Positions 19,922 through 30,446 of a DNA stretch of 64,000 bases are shown here, in pieces. Position numbers and translations under genes: made by a program. The notes below the pieces were generated by a model. The model saw only the letters and a program-made list of their open reading frames with translations. It made no database searches and was not told the DNA's origin. This DNA is from an uncultured Paraburkholderia sp. Its GTDB lineage: Bacteria; Pseudomonadota; Gammaproteobacteria; Burkholderiales; Burkholderiaceae. Location: contig CALNWS010000008.1 in NCBI GenBank assembly GCA_940747215.1, positions 16,662 to 80,661 of the forward strand, read 5' to 3'. Numbering within the stretch: the stretch's first letter is position 1; each line of letters opens with the position of its first letter.

Positions 19922-20989
19922 TCAACCCAGCCCGCGTGCGATGAAGAATCTTCTGGATATCGCTCGCGCCTTCGTAGATCTGGCACACGCGCATGTCGCG
20001 GTAAATCCGCTCCACCGGAAAGTCGCTCAGATAGCCAGCCGTAGCCGCCATGAATCTGTAAGGCAGCCGAACAGATGCGCTCGGCGGCTTCGGAGGCGAA
20101 CAGCTTCGCCATCGCCGCTTCCAGTTGCGTCGCCATGTCGGCGAGGCGGAACTGCACGGCCTGATGAGCGAAGAGCGGTTCGCCAAAGCTCTCGCGCTCT
20201 TTCGCGTAGGCAAGCGCCGCCTCGAACGCCGCGCGCGCCATGCCGACGCTTTGCGCCGCGATGCCGATGCGTCCGCCTTCGAGCCCCGACAGCGCGATGC
20301 GATAGCCTTCGCCTTCCGCGCCGATCAGAGTCCCAGCCGGGATGCTGCAGTCTTCGAAAATGATCTGTGCGGTGTCCGATGAATGCTGGCCGAGCTTTTC
20401 TTCGATGCGCGCGACCACGTATCCCTTCGTGTCAGTCGGCACGATGAACGCGCTGATGCCGCGCTTGCCCGTGGCTTTGGTCCACCGCCATCACGATGGC
20501 GACGTTGCCGTTCTTGCCGCTCGTAATGAACTGCTTGACGCCGTTCAGCACGTAGCTGTCGCCGTCGCGGGTGGCGGTGGTGCGAAGCGCGGAGGCGTCG
20601 GAACCCGCTTGCGGTTCAGTCAGACAGAACGCGCCGAGCATTTCGCCGCGCGCGAGCGGCGTGAGTCAGTCGCGTTTCTGCGTATCGTTGCCGAAGGTCA
20701 GCAGAATGCTGCACACCGGGCAGTTGTTCACCGAAATCGCCGTGGACGTGCCGCCTTCACCCGCCGCGATTTCTTCGAGAATCAACGCGAGCGCAAGGGC
20801 GTCCATGCCGGCGCCGCCATATGCTTCGGGCACGAGCACGCCATACGCGCCGAGTTCGGCGAGCTGCCGATGAACCTCTTTCGGAAAGGTTAGCTCGCGG
20901 TCCCATTGCGCGGCATGCAGCGTGATCGCCTCGCTCACGAACGTGCGTACTGCATCGCGGATCATCAGGTGGTCCTGATCAAGCACCAT
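19922..20989 (-). pseudogene. Acyl-CoA dehydrogenase
   Basis: FAD enzyme of short-chain acyl-CoA oxidation. ATG at 20989: MVLDQDHLMIRDAVRTFV. TGG to TGA at 20668-20666 interrupts [29 protein letters not shown] (FAD/substrate motif) is intact. One extra base near 20478 shifts [13 protein letters not shown], another indel near 20047 shifts [16 protein letters not shown], and an extra base near 19945 shifts the final DIQKILIARGLG to a TGA at 19924-19922. The catalytic-base segment ([10 protein letters not shown]) is still readable. Confidence 0.9.
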
Positions 20990-21034
20990 GGCGTTGTCTC
21001 CTAATATGCGGCCTCGTTTTCTTCGTCACGCGGC

Positions 21035-21699
21035 TTACCAGTCGAGCGCGGTGCCGTCGTACTGGAAGAAGCGGCCGTTGAAGCCGTCGCGATTGCCGGC
21101 GGCGCGCGCGAGAACGTCGCGCATGCCGGTGACGCTGCGTGTCGGATCGATGGCCGCCTGCGCGCCGCCCATGTTGGTTTGCACCAGCCCGGATGCAGCG
21201 AAATGCAGGTGGCGCGCTGCGCTTCTCATCGACGCGAGCTTCAGCGCCGCCTTGCTCGTGCGATAGAGCTAGCCGTTCGTGAAGCTCGGGTCTGCAATGC
21301 TGCCCATCTTGCTTGAAATCACGGCGAACACGCCGCCCGCTTATTCGACGAGCGGCAGCAGGATCGGCATGAGTTGCATCGGTCCGCGCACGTTGGTGTG
21401 CATGACGTGATCGAAATCTTCGGCCGTGACGGTTTCGATGCCTTCGGTTCACGGCCCGTACACGCCCGACACCAGAATGGCTGCATCGAGCCGCTCGCCG
21501 TCGAGCTTCCAGCCGAGCGCTGCGATGTCGGCGGGCGCAGTCACGTCGACGGAAAACGTTTCGGCGCCGAGTTCTTTCAGCGCCTCCAGACCGGCGCTGT
21601 CGCGCGCGGTGGCGAACACGTGCCAGCCACCTTTTTGTATTGCTTCACGAACTCCTGGCCGATGCCGCGCGACGCACCGACGATCAACACTGTCTTCAT
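21035..21699 (-). pseudogene. Short-chain dehydrogenase/reductase
   Basis: Rossmann-fold SDR. ATG at 21699 gives MKTVLIVGASRGIGQEFV with the TGxxxGIG-type nucleotide motif. Fragments GWKLDGERLDAAILVSGVYGP, FDHVMHTNVRGPMQLMPIL, VISSKMGSIAD and LYRTSKAALK (YxxxK) follow, separated by in-frame stops near 21450, 21345 and 21270 and indels near 21630 and 21225. It ends GFNGRFFQYDGTALDW. It lies between acd and phaA; function beyond SDR is unknown. Confidence 0.82.
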
Positions 21700-21806
21700 C
21701 GAATCACCTCAAACCTTCAATCACCTAGAAACAAGCTGGAAAACCTTAGACACTCTGTCACGACGAACGTTACCGCACGTCGTGACCGTGCGCCAAAGCA
21801 CAATCA

Positions 21807-23000
21807 TCAAACGAGTTCGATACCCATGGCCGTGGCTTCGCCGCCGCCAATGCACAAAGTCGCGACGCCGCGTTTGCCGCCACGCTTTTTTAGCGCACCG
21901 ATCAGCGTGACGAGAATGCGTGCGCCCGACGCGCCGATCGGATGACCGAGCGCGCACGCGCCGCTGTTCACATTCACTTTCTCATGCGGCAGTTTGTGCT
22001 CCTTCATCGCGGCCATCGTCACGACGGCAAACGCTTCATTCACTTCGAACAGATCGACCTCGTCCGCGCGCCAGCCGTTCTTCTCGAACAGCTTGCGGAT
22101 CGCGCCGACGGGCGCCGTGGTGAACTTCGCCGGCTCCTGCGCAAACGTCGAGTGGCCCACCACGCGTGCGATTGGCTCGACGCCAAGGCGCTTCGCTGTC
22201 GATTCTCGCATCATCACGAGTGCGGCCGCGCCGTCCGAAATCGACGACGAGTTCGCCGCCGTCACTGTGCCCGTTTTGCTGAACGCAGGCTTCAACGACG
22301 GAATCTTTTCTATGTTCGCCTTGAACGGCTGTTCGTCGTGATCGATCGTCACGTCGCCTTTGCGACCCGTTACCGTAACGGGCGCGATTTCCCATGCGAA
22401 CGAGCCGTCTTCGTTCGCGCGCTTCGCACGATTGAGCGACTCGACCGCGAACGCGTCCTGCGCCTCGCGCGTGAAGTCGAACGACGCAGCGCATTCTTCG
22501 GCGAACGTGCCCATCAGACGGCCTTTTTCGTAGGCATCTTCGAGGCCGTCGTAGAACATGTGATCGATCACCTGACCGTGACCCATGCGCATGCCGCCGC
22601 GCGCTTTCGGCAGCAGATACGGCGCGTTCGTCATGCTTTCCATGCCACCCGCCACGATCACGTCGACTGAACCCGCAGCCAACATGTCGTGCGCGAACAT
22701 CGCCGCGCGCATGCCGGAGCCGCACATTTTGTTGACCGTGGTGCTGCCCGTGCTCAACGGCAAACCGGCGCCGAGCGCGGCCTGGCGCGCCGGCGCCTGG
22801 CCGAGACCCGCGGGCAGCACACAGCCCATTACCACCTCATCGATCTGTTCGGGTTTCAGACCCGCGCGTTTGACGGCCGCTTCGATCGCGGCCGAGCCGA
22901 GTTGCGGCGCGGTCAACGAGGCGAAGTCGCCCTGGAACGCGGCCATTGGCGTGCGCGCGGCGCTTACGATAACGATCGGATCGGCTTGTGTGTCGCTCAT
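21807..23000 (-). CDS. phaA: Acetyl-CoA C-acetyltransferase (beta-ketothiolase)
   Basis: Condenses two acetyl-CoA or cleaves acetoacetyl-CoA, the entry point of PHB synthesis and the last step of beta-oxidation. 397 residues, full length, no lesions. ATG at 23000 follows AAGGAGTGAG. Nucleophile Cys93 is in NKMCGSGM, the His is in GHPIGASGA near 352 and the proton-shuttle Cys is in CIGGGEA near 382. It survives amid decayed acyl-CoA genes. The upstream carbonic anhydrase frame runs into it without a stop. The symbol could equally be atoB or bktB. Confidence 0.92.
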   Translation of the reverse strand: MSDTQADPIVIVSAARTPMAAFQGDFASLTAPQLGSAAIEAAVKRAGLKPEQIDEVVMGCVLPAGLGQAPARQAALGAGLPLSTGSTTVNKMCGSGMRAAMFAHDMLAAGSVDVIVAGGMESMTNAPYLLPKARGGMRMGHGQVIDHMFYDGLEDAYEKGRLMGTFAEECAASFDFTREAQDAFAVESLNRAKRANEDGSFAWEIAPVTVTGRKGDVTIDHDEQPFKANIEKIPSLKPAFSKTGTVTAANSSSISDGAAALVMMRESTAKRLGVEPIARVVGHSTFAQEPAKFTTAPVGAIRKLFEKNGWRADEVDLFEVNEAFAVVTMAAMKEHKLPHEKVNVNSGACALGHPIGASGARILVTLIGALKKRGGKRGVATLCIGGGEATAMGIELV

Positions 23001-23795
23001 GTTCGTCTCACTCCTTGAATGCCACTCGTGCTTGAGATGTTTGATGCCGCCTTCGACCACCGCCGGCACGTCGCCGAGTTGCGCGGCGTCGGCGGACCAT
23101 GTCGTTCTCCGCCTTGTGCGCGCTGCCCGCGAGGCGGCGGCCACGCACTTCTGATACGTCGCGTCGAGCGCGGCCGGATCGCTCACGGTCATGTTGAGGT
23201 CGCGCACCTTGCCGTCGTGTACGCCGTACACCCAGCCGTGCACGGACAGTGGCTGGCCACGCGCCCACGCGTCGTTGACAATCGTGGTGCGGCACACGTT
23301 CAGCACCTGTTCGATCGCGTTGAGTTCAACCAGACGCCGGTGACGCGCTTCGCCAATCGGCCATTCTTCGATCAGCGCGGCGTGCTTCGTGCGCACGTCC
23401 TGCACGTGATGCAGCCAGTTGTCCGCGAGACCCACGCGGCGGCCGTGCAGCGCGGCGCCTACACCAGAGCAGCCGTAGTGTCCGACCACCATGATGTGCT
23501 TGACCTTGAGCAGGTCGACGGCGAACTGGATCACCGAGAGACAGTTGAGGTCCGTATGCACGACGACATTGGCAATGTTTCTGTGCACAAACACTTCGCC
23601 CGGCGGCAGGCCGATGATCTGATTGGCGGGCACGCGCGAGTCGGAGCAGCCGATCCACAGATATTCCGGCGTCTGCTGATGCGCGAGGCGCGAGAAATAC
23701 TGCGGGTCTTCGGCGAGCATGCGGGTCACCCACGCGTCGTTGTTCTCGAAGAGTTGCGCGAGCGGATGAGGATTGGAAGAGTCGGATGTCGTCAT
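23001..23795 (-). CDS. can: Beta-carbonic anhydrase, own stop codon missing
   Basis: Hydrates CO2 to bicarbonate. ATG at 23795 ([20 protein letters not shown]). Zinc ligands C50, H106 and C109 and the D52/R54 dyad are in [10 protein letters not shown] and VGHYGCSG. The enzyme body to about residue 215 ([20 protein letters not shown]) looks sound. Beyond that the tail ([19 protein letters not shown]) is not recognisable and the frame continues in phase through the phaA ribosome site into phaA. A neighbouring frame stops at 23010-23008. I infer an indel near 23120 that removed the natural stop; the enzyme may still fold. Confidence 0.75.
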
Positions 23796-23840
23796 GATGC
23801 GTCTTGGCAGTTGCTTGGCCACTGGTGCGGCCGATGGTCG

Positions 23841-25637
23841 TTACGCCACGCGCGCAGCGGGTTTGCTCGCGAAGCGTTCCGGATAGCGCACGCAAAAGCG
23901 CACGCTGCTGTCGTACGGAAAAAGTCGGGCAGTTCGCCTTTCAGTAGATGATCCTTGTGCCGTTGCCACAACGCGGGCTCGAAGAAGTCCGCGTGATGCT
24001 GCATGAACGAACGGCGCACGCGCGGGTCGCCGGGCAGAAAAGTGCCATACGTCTCCGGGAAAACGTCGTGCGAGCCAACGAAGTACCACGGCTCGCCCGA
24101 CATTTCGTCTTCCTCGTTGTGCGGCGGCGGCACGGCGCGCATGTTGCAGTCGGTGAGATATTCGATTTCGTCGTAGTCGTAGAACACCACGCGGCCATGA
24201 CGTGTCACGCCGAAATTCTTATACAACATGTCGCCCGGAAAGATGTTCGCCTGCATCAGTTCCTTGATCGCGTTGCCGTACTCGCGAATGCTGTGATCGA
24301 CGTCTTCGTCCGTGCCGTTCTGCAGAAACAGGTTAAGCGGAATCATGCGGCGCTCGATGTACAGATGGCGAATCACGAGATTGTCGCCGTCGTATTCGAT
24401 GAGTGACGGCACCTCTTTTTCCAGTTCGCGCACGAGCGCTTCGTCGAGCCGCGAGAGTGGCAGCGCGACGCTCGAATATTCGAGCGTATCGGCCATGCGG
24501 CCGAGGCGGTCATGCCGTTTGACGAACTGATATTTCTCCTTGATCTGCGCGCGCGTGGTTTCCTTGGGCGGCGGAAAGTGATCCTTGATCAGTTTGAACA
24601 CATACGGAAACGAGGGCAGCGTGAACACCAGCATGACGAGCCCCTTGCTGCCGGGCGCGATGATGAACCGGTCGCTCGAATGCGACAGATGGTGCAGGAG
24701 GTCGCGATAGAACAGATTCTTGCCCTACTTCTGCAAACCCACCGACGTGTAGATTTCCGCTTTCGGTCTGCCGGGCATGATGGTGCCGAGAAACTCCACG
24801 TACGCGGAGGGCACTTCCATGTCCACGAGAAAATAAGAATGCGAGAAGCTGAAGATGATCAGCAACTGGTCGCGCTGAAGCAGCACGGTGTCGAGCGCGA
24901 GCACGCCCGCTGTGACGTGGCGCAGCGGCACGGCGAACGGCAGCAGCACGTCGCCGTTGATGATGCGCCCCACGATATACGCCGACTTGTTGCGATAGAA
25001 CAGCGACGACAGAACGTGAATCTGGAAGTTGGGCGCCTCGTCGAACGCGCCGAACGCGTCTTGAATGGCCTGCATCACGCAGCCCACGTCGCGCGTCAGA
25101 TCTTCGAATGGCGGATCGAGCTGAAAGTTCGTGACCGATACGTTCCAGCGTAGCCGCGAGGCCATCTTTGCCCGGATAGTACGCGCGATAGGTCGGCTTC
25201 GCGGCCGGCTCGTCGTTTTCGATGTATTCCGTCGAGATCGCGGGGCGCACGAAAATGAAATTGTTGTTGAAATACGAACGATGCAGGATCTTGCAGCACA
25301 CTGAGTTGAAAAACGTTTCGGCGCATTCCGGCTGACGGTGCGTGGTCAGGAGGCCGATGTAGTGCAGCTTGATCTGCTGCCACACTTCGTCGTCGATATT
25401 TTCGGCGTCGTATTCGTCTTCGAGCAGCACGACACATTCGTCCACGCGGTCGTCGTAAGACATGATGCGATCGCGCGCGAGTTTTTGCAAGCCGTGCCAG
25501 TCCGCCTGTTCGAAAAGCGTCTTGGCGTGAATCGCGGCGTCGCGAAAGACACGGTAATGCCGGTCGAATCCTTCGAGCATTGTCTGCGCGACGTCAAAGC
25601 CGATTTGCGACGACAACAGTTTGGGGAAGTGATTCAT
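23841..25637 (-). pseudogene. aceK: Isocitrate dehydrogenase kinase/phosphatase
   Basis: Bifunctional enzyme that switches isocitrate flux to the glyoxylate shunt. ATG at 25637: [21 protein letters not shown]. The frame shifts near 25150, stops at a TAG at 24727-24725 (after TSVGLQK), and resumes [41 protein letters not shown] and [20 protein letters not shown] (kinase domain), with another shift near 24635. The end is [20 protein letters not shown] at 23841. About 598 codons, family-sized. Loss implies no regulated glyoxylate bypass. Confidence 0.92.
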
Positions 25638-25766
25638 GTCGACCGTGCATTCGTCCGATGTCGTGAAGACACCTGTGATTGTAGCGTTCGGGTGCGCTTG
25701 CCACGTTACGCTTCATCCTGGCCACGTCGTGCCAAGCACGTTCACGCGTGCCGCGATTCCTGCGCG

Positions 25767-26156
25767 TTACCGTCCAGCAGCGCGCGCCTGCGCTTCGTAT
25801 TGCGCGAGGTCCTCGAGCGTCGCGTTCAGATCGTCCAGCTGACGTTCGAGCACTTCGCGATGACGCGCAACCGTCGCGAGAAACGCGTGAAGTTGCGGCA
25901 CGGTATCGATTGGCGATTCGTAAACATCCAGCAACTCGCGAATTTCGGAGAGCGTGAAGCCGAGCGGTTTGCCGCGCAGCGTGAATTTCAGACGCGTGCG
26001 GTCGCGACCCGAATACACGCGGCGCAAGCCGCTCGATCCTTCGCGACTTGGCGAGAGTAAACTCTGGTCTTCATAGAAGCGAATGGCGCGCGGCGTCACG
26101 TCGAGCGTCACGTCGAATTCCCGCGCGAGTTCGGTGATCGTGTATTGCGTGTTCAT
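25767..26156 (-). CDS. liuR: MerR-family regulator (LiuR-like) with 4-residue HTH insertion
   Basis: 129 residues, open throughout. N-terminal winged helix-turn-helix (ITELAREFDVT..PRAIRFYEDQSLLSPSREG) and C-terminal coiled coil (TLEDLAQYEAQARAAGR) match LiuR-type regulators of branched-chain amino acid/isovalerate catabolism. Relatives read EFDVTPRAIRFYED; here it is EFDVTLDVTPRAIRFYED. The extra four residues come from a 12-bp duplication. Because the insertion lies in the DNA-reading unit, the protein may be unable to bind DNA even though its frame is intact. Confidence 0.75.
   Translation of the reverse strand: MNTQYTITELAREFDVTLDVTPRAIRFYEDQSLLSPSREGSSGLRRVYSGRDRTRLKFTLRGKPLGFTLSEIRELLDVYESPIDTVPQLHAFLATVARHREVLERQLDDLNATLEDLAQYEAQARAAGR
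26095..26118 (-). repeat. 12-bp tandem duplication in the MerR helix-turn-helix
   Basis: GTCACGTCGAGC (26095-26106) is followed by GTCACGTCGAAT (26107-26118), 11 of 12 identical. It adds the residues LDVT in frame. Confidence 0.75.
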
Positions 26157-26366
26157 CGGGGTGTTCCGTGACCGGCAGAAAATCGAAGAGAACGATAGAA
26201 TCGACGTTTACGTTATCGTCAACTTGATGGGAACGCAACTAGGCGCAATACGGCACGCTCGCACGGCACGCAGGTTCATCGCGCGCCGCGCAAGCTGACC
26301 GCAACCACGCCGGACGGCATCGCACACCTCGCCATGCCGTCCGGCCGACGGAGGAAGACACCCGCA

Positions 26367-27451
26367 ATGAATGCACTCGAACATCAACTCGACTATCCGT
26401 TCAAAGACACGCTGTCGGAAGCCGGCCACGCGAAAGGAAGTGGCGCCCGGCGTGTTCTGGCTGCGCATGCCGCTGCCGTTCGCACTGAATCACATCAATC
26501 TGTGGCTGCTACGCGATGAGATCGACGGCCAGAAGGACTGGACGGTAGTGGACTGCGGCATCACGTCGGACGAGATCAAGGCGAACTAGGAGAAAGTGTT
26601 CGACTCCGTGCTGGACGGCTTGCCGGTGTTGCGCGTGATCGTCACGCATTGTCATCCGGACCCACGCATTGTCATCCGGACCATATCGGCCTTGCGCACT
26701 GGGTCTGCACGGGCGGCGACAAACAGCGCTGGGACGTGCGCTTGTGGATGACGCTCGGCGAATACATGCAGGCGCGCGTGATGGCGGCAGGCGACGGCTC
26801 GAACGCGGGCGGCGAGGGCGCCGCGCGGCACGGCGTGACGGACGAGGAATCGCTCGAAAAGCTGCCGCAACCGCAAGAGCTACTACGCTACGCTCGTGCC
26901 TCTGCCATTCCCGGGCAATTCCGACGCCTGCGCGAAGGCAACGCTGTCACGATCGGCGGCAAGACGTGGCTCGTCGAATGAGTTTCGGCCACTCGCCGGA
27001 ACACTGCGCGTTGTACTGCGAAGAGACAGGCGTGCTGATCTCTGGCGACATGGTGCTGCCGCGTATTTCGATCAATGTCTCCGTGTTCGATATCGAGCCG
27101 GAAGGTTCGCCGCTTGCGCTGTATCTGGAATCGCTGGGCCGCTACGAGACGATGCGCGAAGACACGCTGGTGCTGCCTTCACACGGCAAACCGTTTCGCG
27201 GTTTGCGCATGCGGACTCGTCAACTGCGCGAACATCACGACGCGCGTCTCGCGGAAGTGCGCGAAGCCTGCGCCGGGAAACCACAGGGCGCCGCCGACAT
27301 CGTGCCGCTCATGTTCAAGCGTCAACTCGACATTCACCAGATGACCTTCGCGATGGGCGAAGCACTCGCGCATTTGCATCTGCTGTGGCTCGCGGGCGAG
27401 TTGAAGCGCGAGCGCGGTGACGACGGCGTGATGCGTTTTTCACCTGTGTAA
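26367..27451 (+). pseudogene. Metallo-beta-lactamase-fold hydrolase
   Basis: Glyoxalase-II-like metal hydrolase. ATG at 26367 after GAGGAA. Blocks: VAPGVFWLRMPLPFALNHIN, WTVVDCGITSDEIKAN, TAG at 26587-26589, VLRVIVTHCHPDHIGLAHW (HxHxDH metal motif, normally THCHPDHIG), FGHSPEHCALYC and LISGDMVLP. An exact 20-bp duplication (26643-26682) splits the HxHxDH motif. Indels lie near 26440, 26885 and 26985. The C-terminal 160 residues are clean to 27451. Dead. Confidence 0.88.
26643..26682 (+). repeat. Exact 20-bp tandem duplication in the metal-binding motif
   Basis: 26643-26662 and 26663-26682 are identical (CACGCATTGTCATCCGGACC). The unit encodes the THCHPD metal-binding segment, so the duplication both frameshifts and repeats the active-site codons. 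Confidence 0.92.
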
Positions 27452-27472
27452 AGGCAACATTCGCGGAACTAG

Positions 27473-27511
27473 AAAAAGCCCGGCTTCAGAGAACTGCAAG
27501 CCGGGCTTTTT
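27473..27511. terminator. Bidirectional terminator
   Basis: AAAAAGCCCGGCTT at the left and its complement AAGCCGGGCTTTTT at the right form a 14-bp stem between convergent genes. Confidence 0.88.
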
Positions 27512-27541
27512 GCCATTGAGGAGGGGAGAAGCGCTGCGGAA

Positions 27542-28845
27542 TTACTGCATCGAAACCGCCCCAAAGTTCTGCCGTCCAAACGGACTCACGTGATAGTCGC
27601 TCACGTTCGTAATCGTGATAGCCGCGGCCGTCGGGTAGCCGAGCGGAACCCACAGCGCCTGATCGTGAATGATCTGCTGCGCCTGCTCGTACGCTTTCGC
27701 GCGCTTCGACTGGTCGGCGGTGGCTTTGCCTTCGGCGATCAGCTTGTCGAGGTCCTGGTCGCAAAAGCGCGCGAAGTTGATGCCCGACTTCACCGCGTTG
27801 CAGCTGAAGAGCGGCGACAGATAGTTGTCCGGGTCGCCGTTGTCGCCGGCCCAGCCCATGAACAGCGAATCATGCTGACCTTGCTTGGCCTGCTTGATGA
27901 GTTCGCCCCATTCGATCACCTTCACGTCCGCCTTCACGCCGATCTTCGCGAAGTCGGCCTGCAGCAATTCCGCTCCGGCCTTCGGGTTCGGGTTCAGCAC
28001 GCTGCCGTTCGGACGCACCCAGATCGTGGTTTCGAAGCCGTTCGGATAACCGGCGTCCGCGAGCAGCTTCTTCGCCTTCGCCAGATCGTACGGCCATGCC
28101 TTCACCGACTTGTTGTAGCTCCACGTATTCGGCGGATACGGATTCACAGCTGGCGTGGCCGTGTTGTTGAACACGGTTTTCAGATACGTGGTGCGGTCGA
28201 ACGCCATGTTTAGCGCGGCGCGGACCTTCTGGTTGTCGAGCGGCTTTTTCTGCGTGTTCAACGCAACGAACGCGGTCATGAATGCGGGGGTCTGCACGAT
28301 GGCGAGTGACTTTTCACCCTTGGCCTCGGCCAGATCCTGAGGCTTCGGCGAAAGCGAGATCTGGCATTCGCCGGCCTTCATCTTCTGCGCGCGCACGGTG
28401 GCGTCCGGCGTGATAGCATAGACTAGGCGACCGATATTCGGCTTCGGCCCCCAGTAAGTCAAGTTTACATCGTAGCGGATCACCGCGTCTTTCGTATAGC
28501 TCTTCAGTTCGAACGGGCCCGTGCCGATCGGCTTCGCCTTCAGATCGACCTGCTTGCCGGCCTTCAGCAACTGGTCGGCGTATTCAGCCGAATAGAAATA
28601 GATCGACGCGAAACCCATCGTGAGGATCGACACGAACGTCGCGTCTGGCGAGTTCAGCTCGAACTTGACGGTGTTGTCGTCGACCTTACTGATCGACTTG
28701 ATGAGTTTGGGCAAGCCCATCGACTGCGCATGCGGAAAGCCGCTCGCGCCCGCCACCTTGTGCCACGGATTCTTGTCGTCGAGCATACGCTCGAACGTGA
28801 ACACGACGTCGTCGGCATTCAGCGGACGCGTGGATTTGAATTAGT
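27542..28845 (-). pseudogene. Dipeptide/peptide ABC transporter binding protein, 5' truncated
   Basis: SBP family 5 (DppA-like). From LNADDVVFTFERMLDDKNPW to YHVSPFGRQNFGAVSMQ and TGA, 420 codons are clean: IGTGPFELKSYTKDAVIRY, SLAIVQTPAFMTAFVALN and WAGDNGDPDNYLSPLFSC. The first roughly 110 residues, including the signal peptide, are missing, and a TAA precedes FKSTRPLNADD near 28845. The gene abuts the relic of an unrelated binding protein, so a deletion removed its 5' end and promoter. Without export it cannot work. Confidence 0.88.
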
Positions 28846-28881
28846 CCGTGCACGTTCGTGCGTCGCTGTCGTGAGCCACTG

Positions 28882-29705
28882 TCACGCAGCGGCCGCGAGC
28901 TTCAGCAGATAGCCGATGCCCTCGATAGCCCGCACGCCGTACCACGAGACCATTTCACCGTCGATTAACCTGATCCGTTTGCCGGTCAGTTGCGGTTCGC
29001 GCTGCAAGGCGTTGGCATGATGGGTCTGCGTGAACCGGTACGGTTCGCTCGACAACGGCATACGGTCCACATCCGCCAGGCCACGGCGCACTGTCGAAGT
29101 CGAACGAAGGATAGCGCGCGGCACCTGCCGCGCCGCCTTTAACGTCGGGCAACGTATGCCAGTTCACGAGCCGCAGCATCACGGCGATGTAGGTGTCGCG
29201 CGCGACGGTCATCCACGGTTCGCGCCAGATCAGATACAGCACCTTCTGCTTGGGAAGCGCACACGCGGCGGCTTCGTGCAGACGTGCTTCGAGCGCGTCG
29301 CCGAGTCGCTGTGCCTCGTCTTCACGGTCGAAAATCGCGCCGAGCAGCGCGTAAAGCGTGAGGTTGTCGCGCGGCGTCTGCGGATGCGTGACGACGATGT
29401 GCGGCACGAATGCGCGCAGTTCGTCGACCGTGTCGCGCTCGTTTTCGTCGATATTGACGATCAGATGAGTAGGGCGCAGGGCGCGAATCGCGTCGATCTT
29501 CACGGGCTTCGTGCCGCCCACTTTACGCACGGCGGCCACCTTGTCGTGAGGGATGCACGCAAAAGCCTGTGCGCCCGACGATCTGACTGTCGAGGCCCAA
29601 CGCAAACAGCAATTCGGTGATGCTCGGTACGAGCGAGACGATTCGGGCGCGGCCACCCGCTGATTCGTGCGCGACACCGACTGCATCGACCGCACGCAAT
29701 GACAT
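28882..29705 (-). pseudogene. BtuF-type cobalamin-binding periplasmic protein
   Basis: Helical-backbone metal/cobalamin receptor fold. RIVSLVPSITELLFALGLDSQIVGRTGFC is typical of BtuF proteins. An indel near 29560 moves to KVAAVRKVGGTKPVKIDAIRAL and DLTYALLGAIF-like sequence with WREPWMTVARDTYIAVMLRLV. Another indel near 29090 precedes the end LIDGEMVSWYGVRAIEGIGY at 28882. Only two frameshifts are seen. It probably served corrinoid uptake, which is notable because cobalamin-dependent metH is retained. Confidence 0.78.
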
Positions 29706-29708
29706 GGC

Positions 29709-30430
29709 TTATTCGGCTTCGACCGTGCGCGGCTTGCGCGGCGCGCGCTCGAACGCGCGGTCGTACAGCCAGCGCGGCAACACGTGCAGCAGCATGGCCA
29801 CGATACGCATCTGCCACGGAAACACCGCGAACGACGTACGGCGCTCGACCGCTTCGATCACTTTCACCGCGAAGCGCTCGACGTCGATCAGGAACGGCAT
29901 CGTGTAGGGATTGTGGCGCGTCATCGGTGCGGATATAACCCGGCGCGATGGTGACCACGCCTATGCCGAGCGGACGCATTTCGACGCGCTATACGCGCCC
30001 GAACCCGGCAAGCCGCGCACGCCCGCGACGCTCGCGATACCGACGAGCGTGCCTCGCTTCGCGGCAACCATGGCGGCGGCGAACGGCTCGAACGTGCCGA
30101 AGTAGTTGATGTCCATCACTTCGCAAAACGTACGCAGGTCGCCATGGCCGGTGACCGCTCCGCGGCTCACGCCTGCGTTGGCGATCACGACGTCGGGCAA
30201 ACCGTGCTGCGCGATGAACAATGCGGCGGCTTCGGCGAGCGCCTCGGCGTCGCGCACGTCGACGCTATAGATGCAAAACGGTGTTCTGGGGATGGGACTG
30301 CTGGAAAGCGGCGAGGGCGTCGCCACGACGGGCAACGAGGCCGAGAATCGCGCCGCGCATATTCAGCGGCGAGCGCGAGGCCAATGCCACCCGACGCGCC
30401 GGTAATGAAAACCTTTTGCGGTGCACTCAT
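29709..30430 (-). pseudogene. Short-chain dehydrogenase
   Basis: ATG at 30430: KVFITGASGGIGLALAAEYA (TGxxxGIG). After an indel near 30360 it continues FCIYSVDVRDAEALAEAAAL, VVIANAGVSRGAV (NAG) and GTLVGIASVAGVRGLPGSGAYSASK (Ser-Tyr-Lys triad). A further indel near 29965 and another near 29925 lead to the C-terminal helix region ending RKPRTVEAE at 29709. It is immediately downstream of dsbA, the usual Burkholderia arrangement. Substrate unknown. Confidence 0.85.
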
Positions 30431-30446
30431 TCCGGCGCCTCAAAAA

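Noticed and set aside
18526..20442. A single 638-codon minus-strand frame
   Set aside because: It strings together part of an acyl-CoA dehydrogenase, an out-of-frame reading of the ychJ-bioF chimera and bioD. Homology follows three different genes, so it is not one protein.
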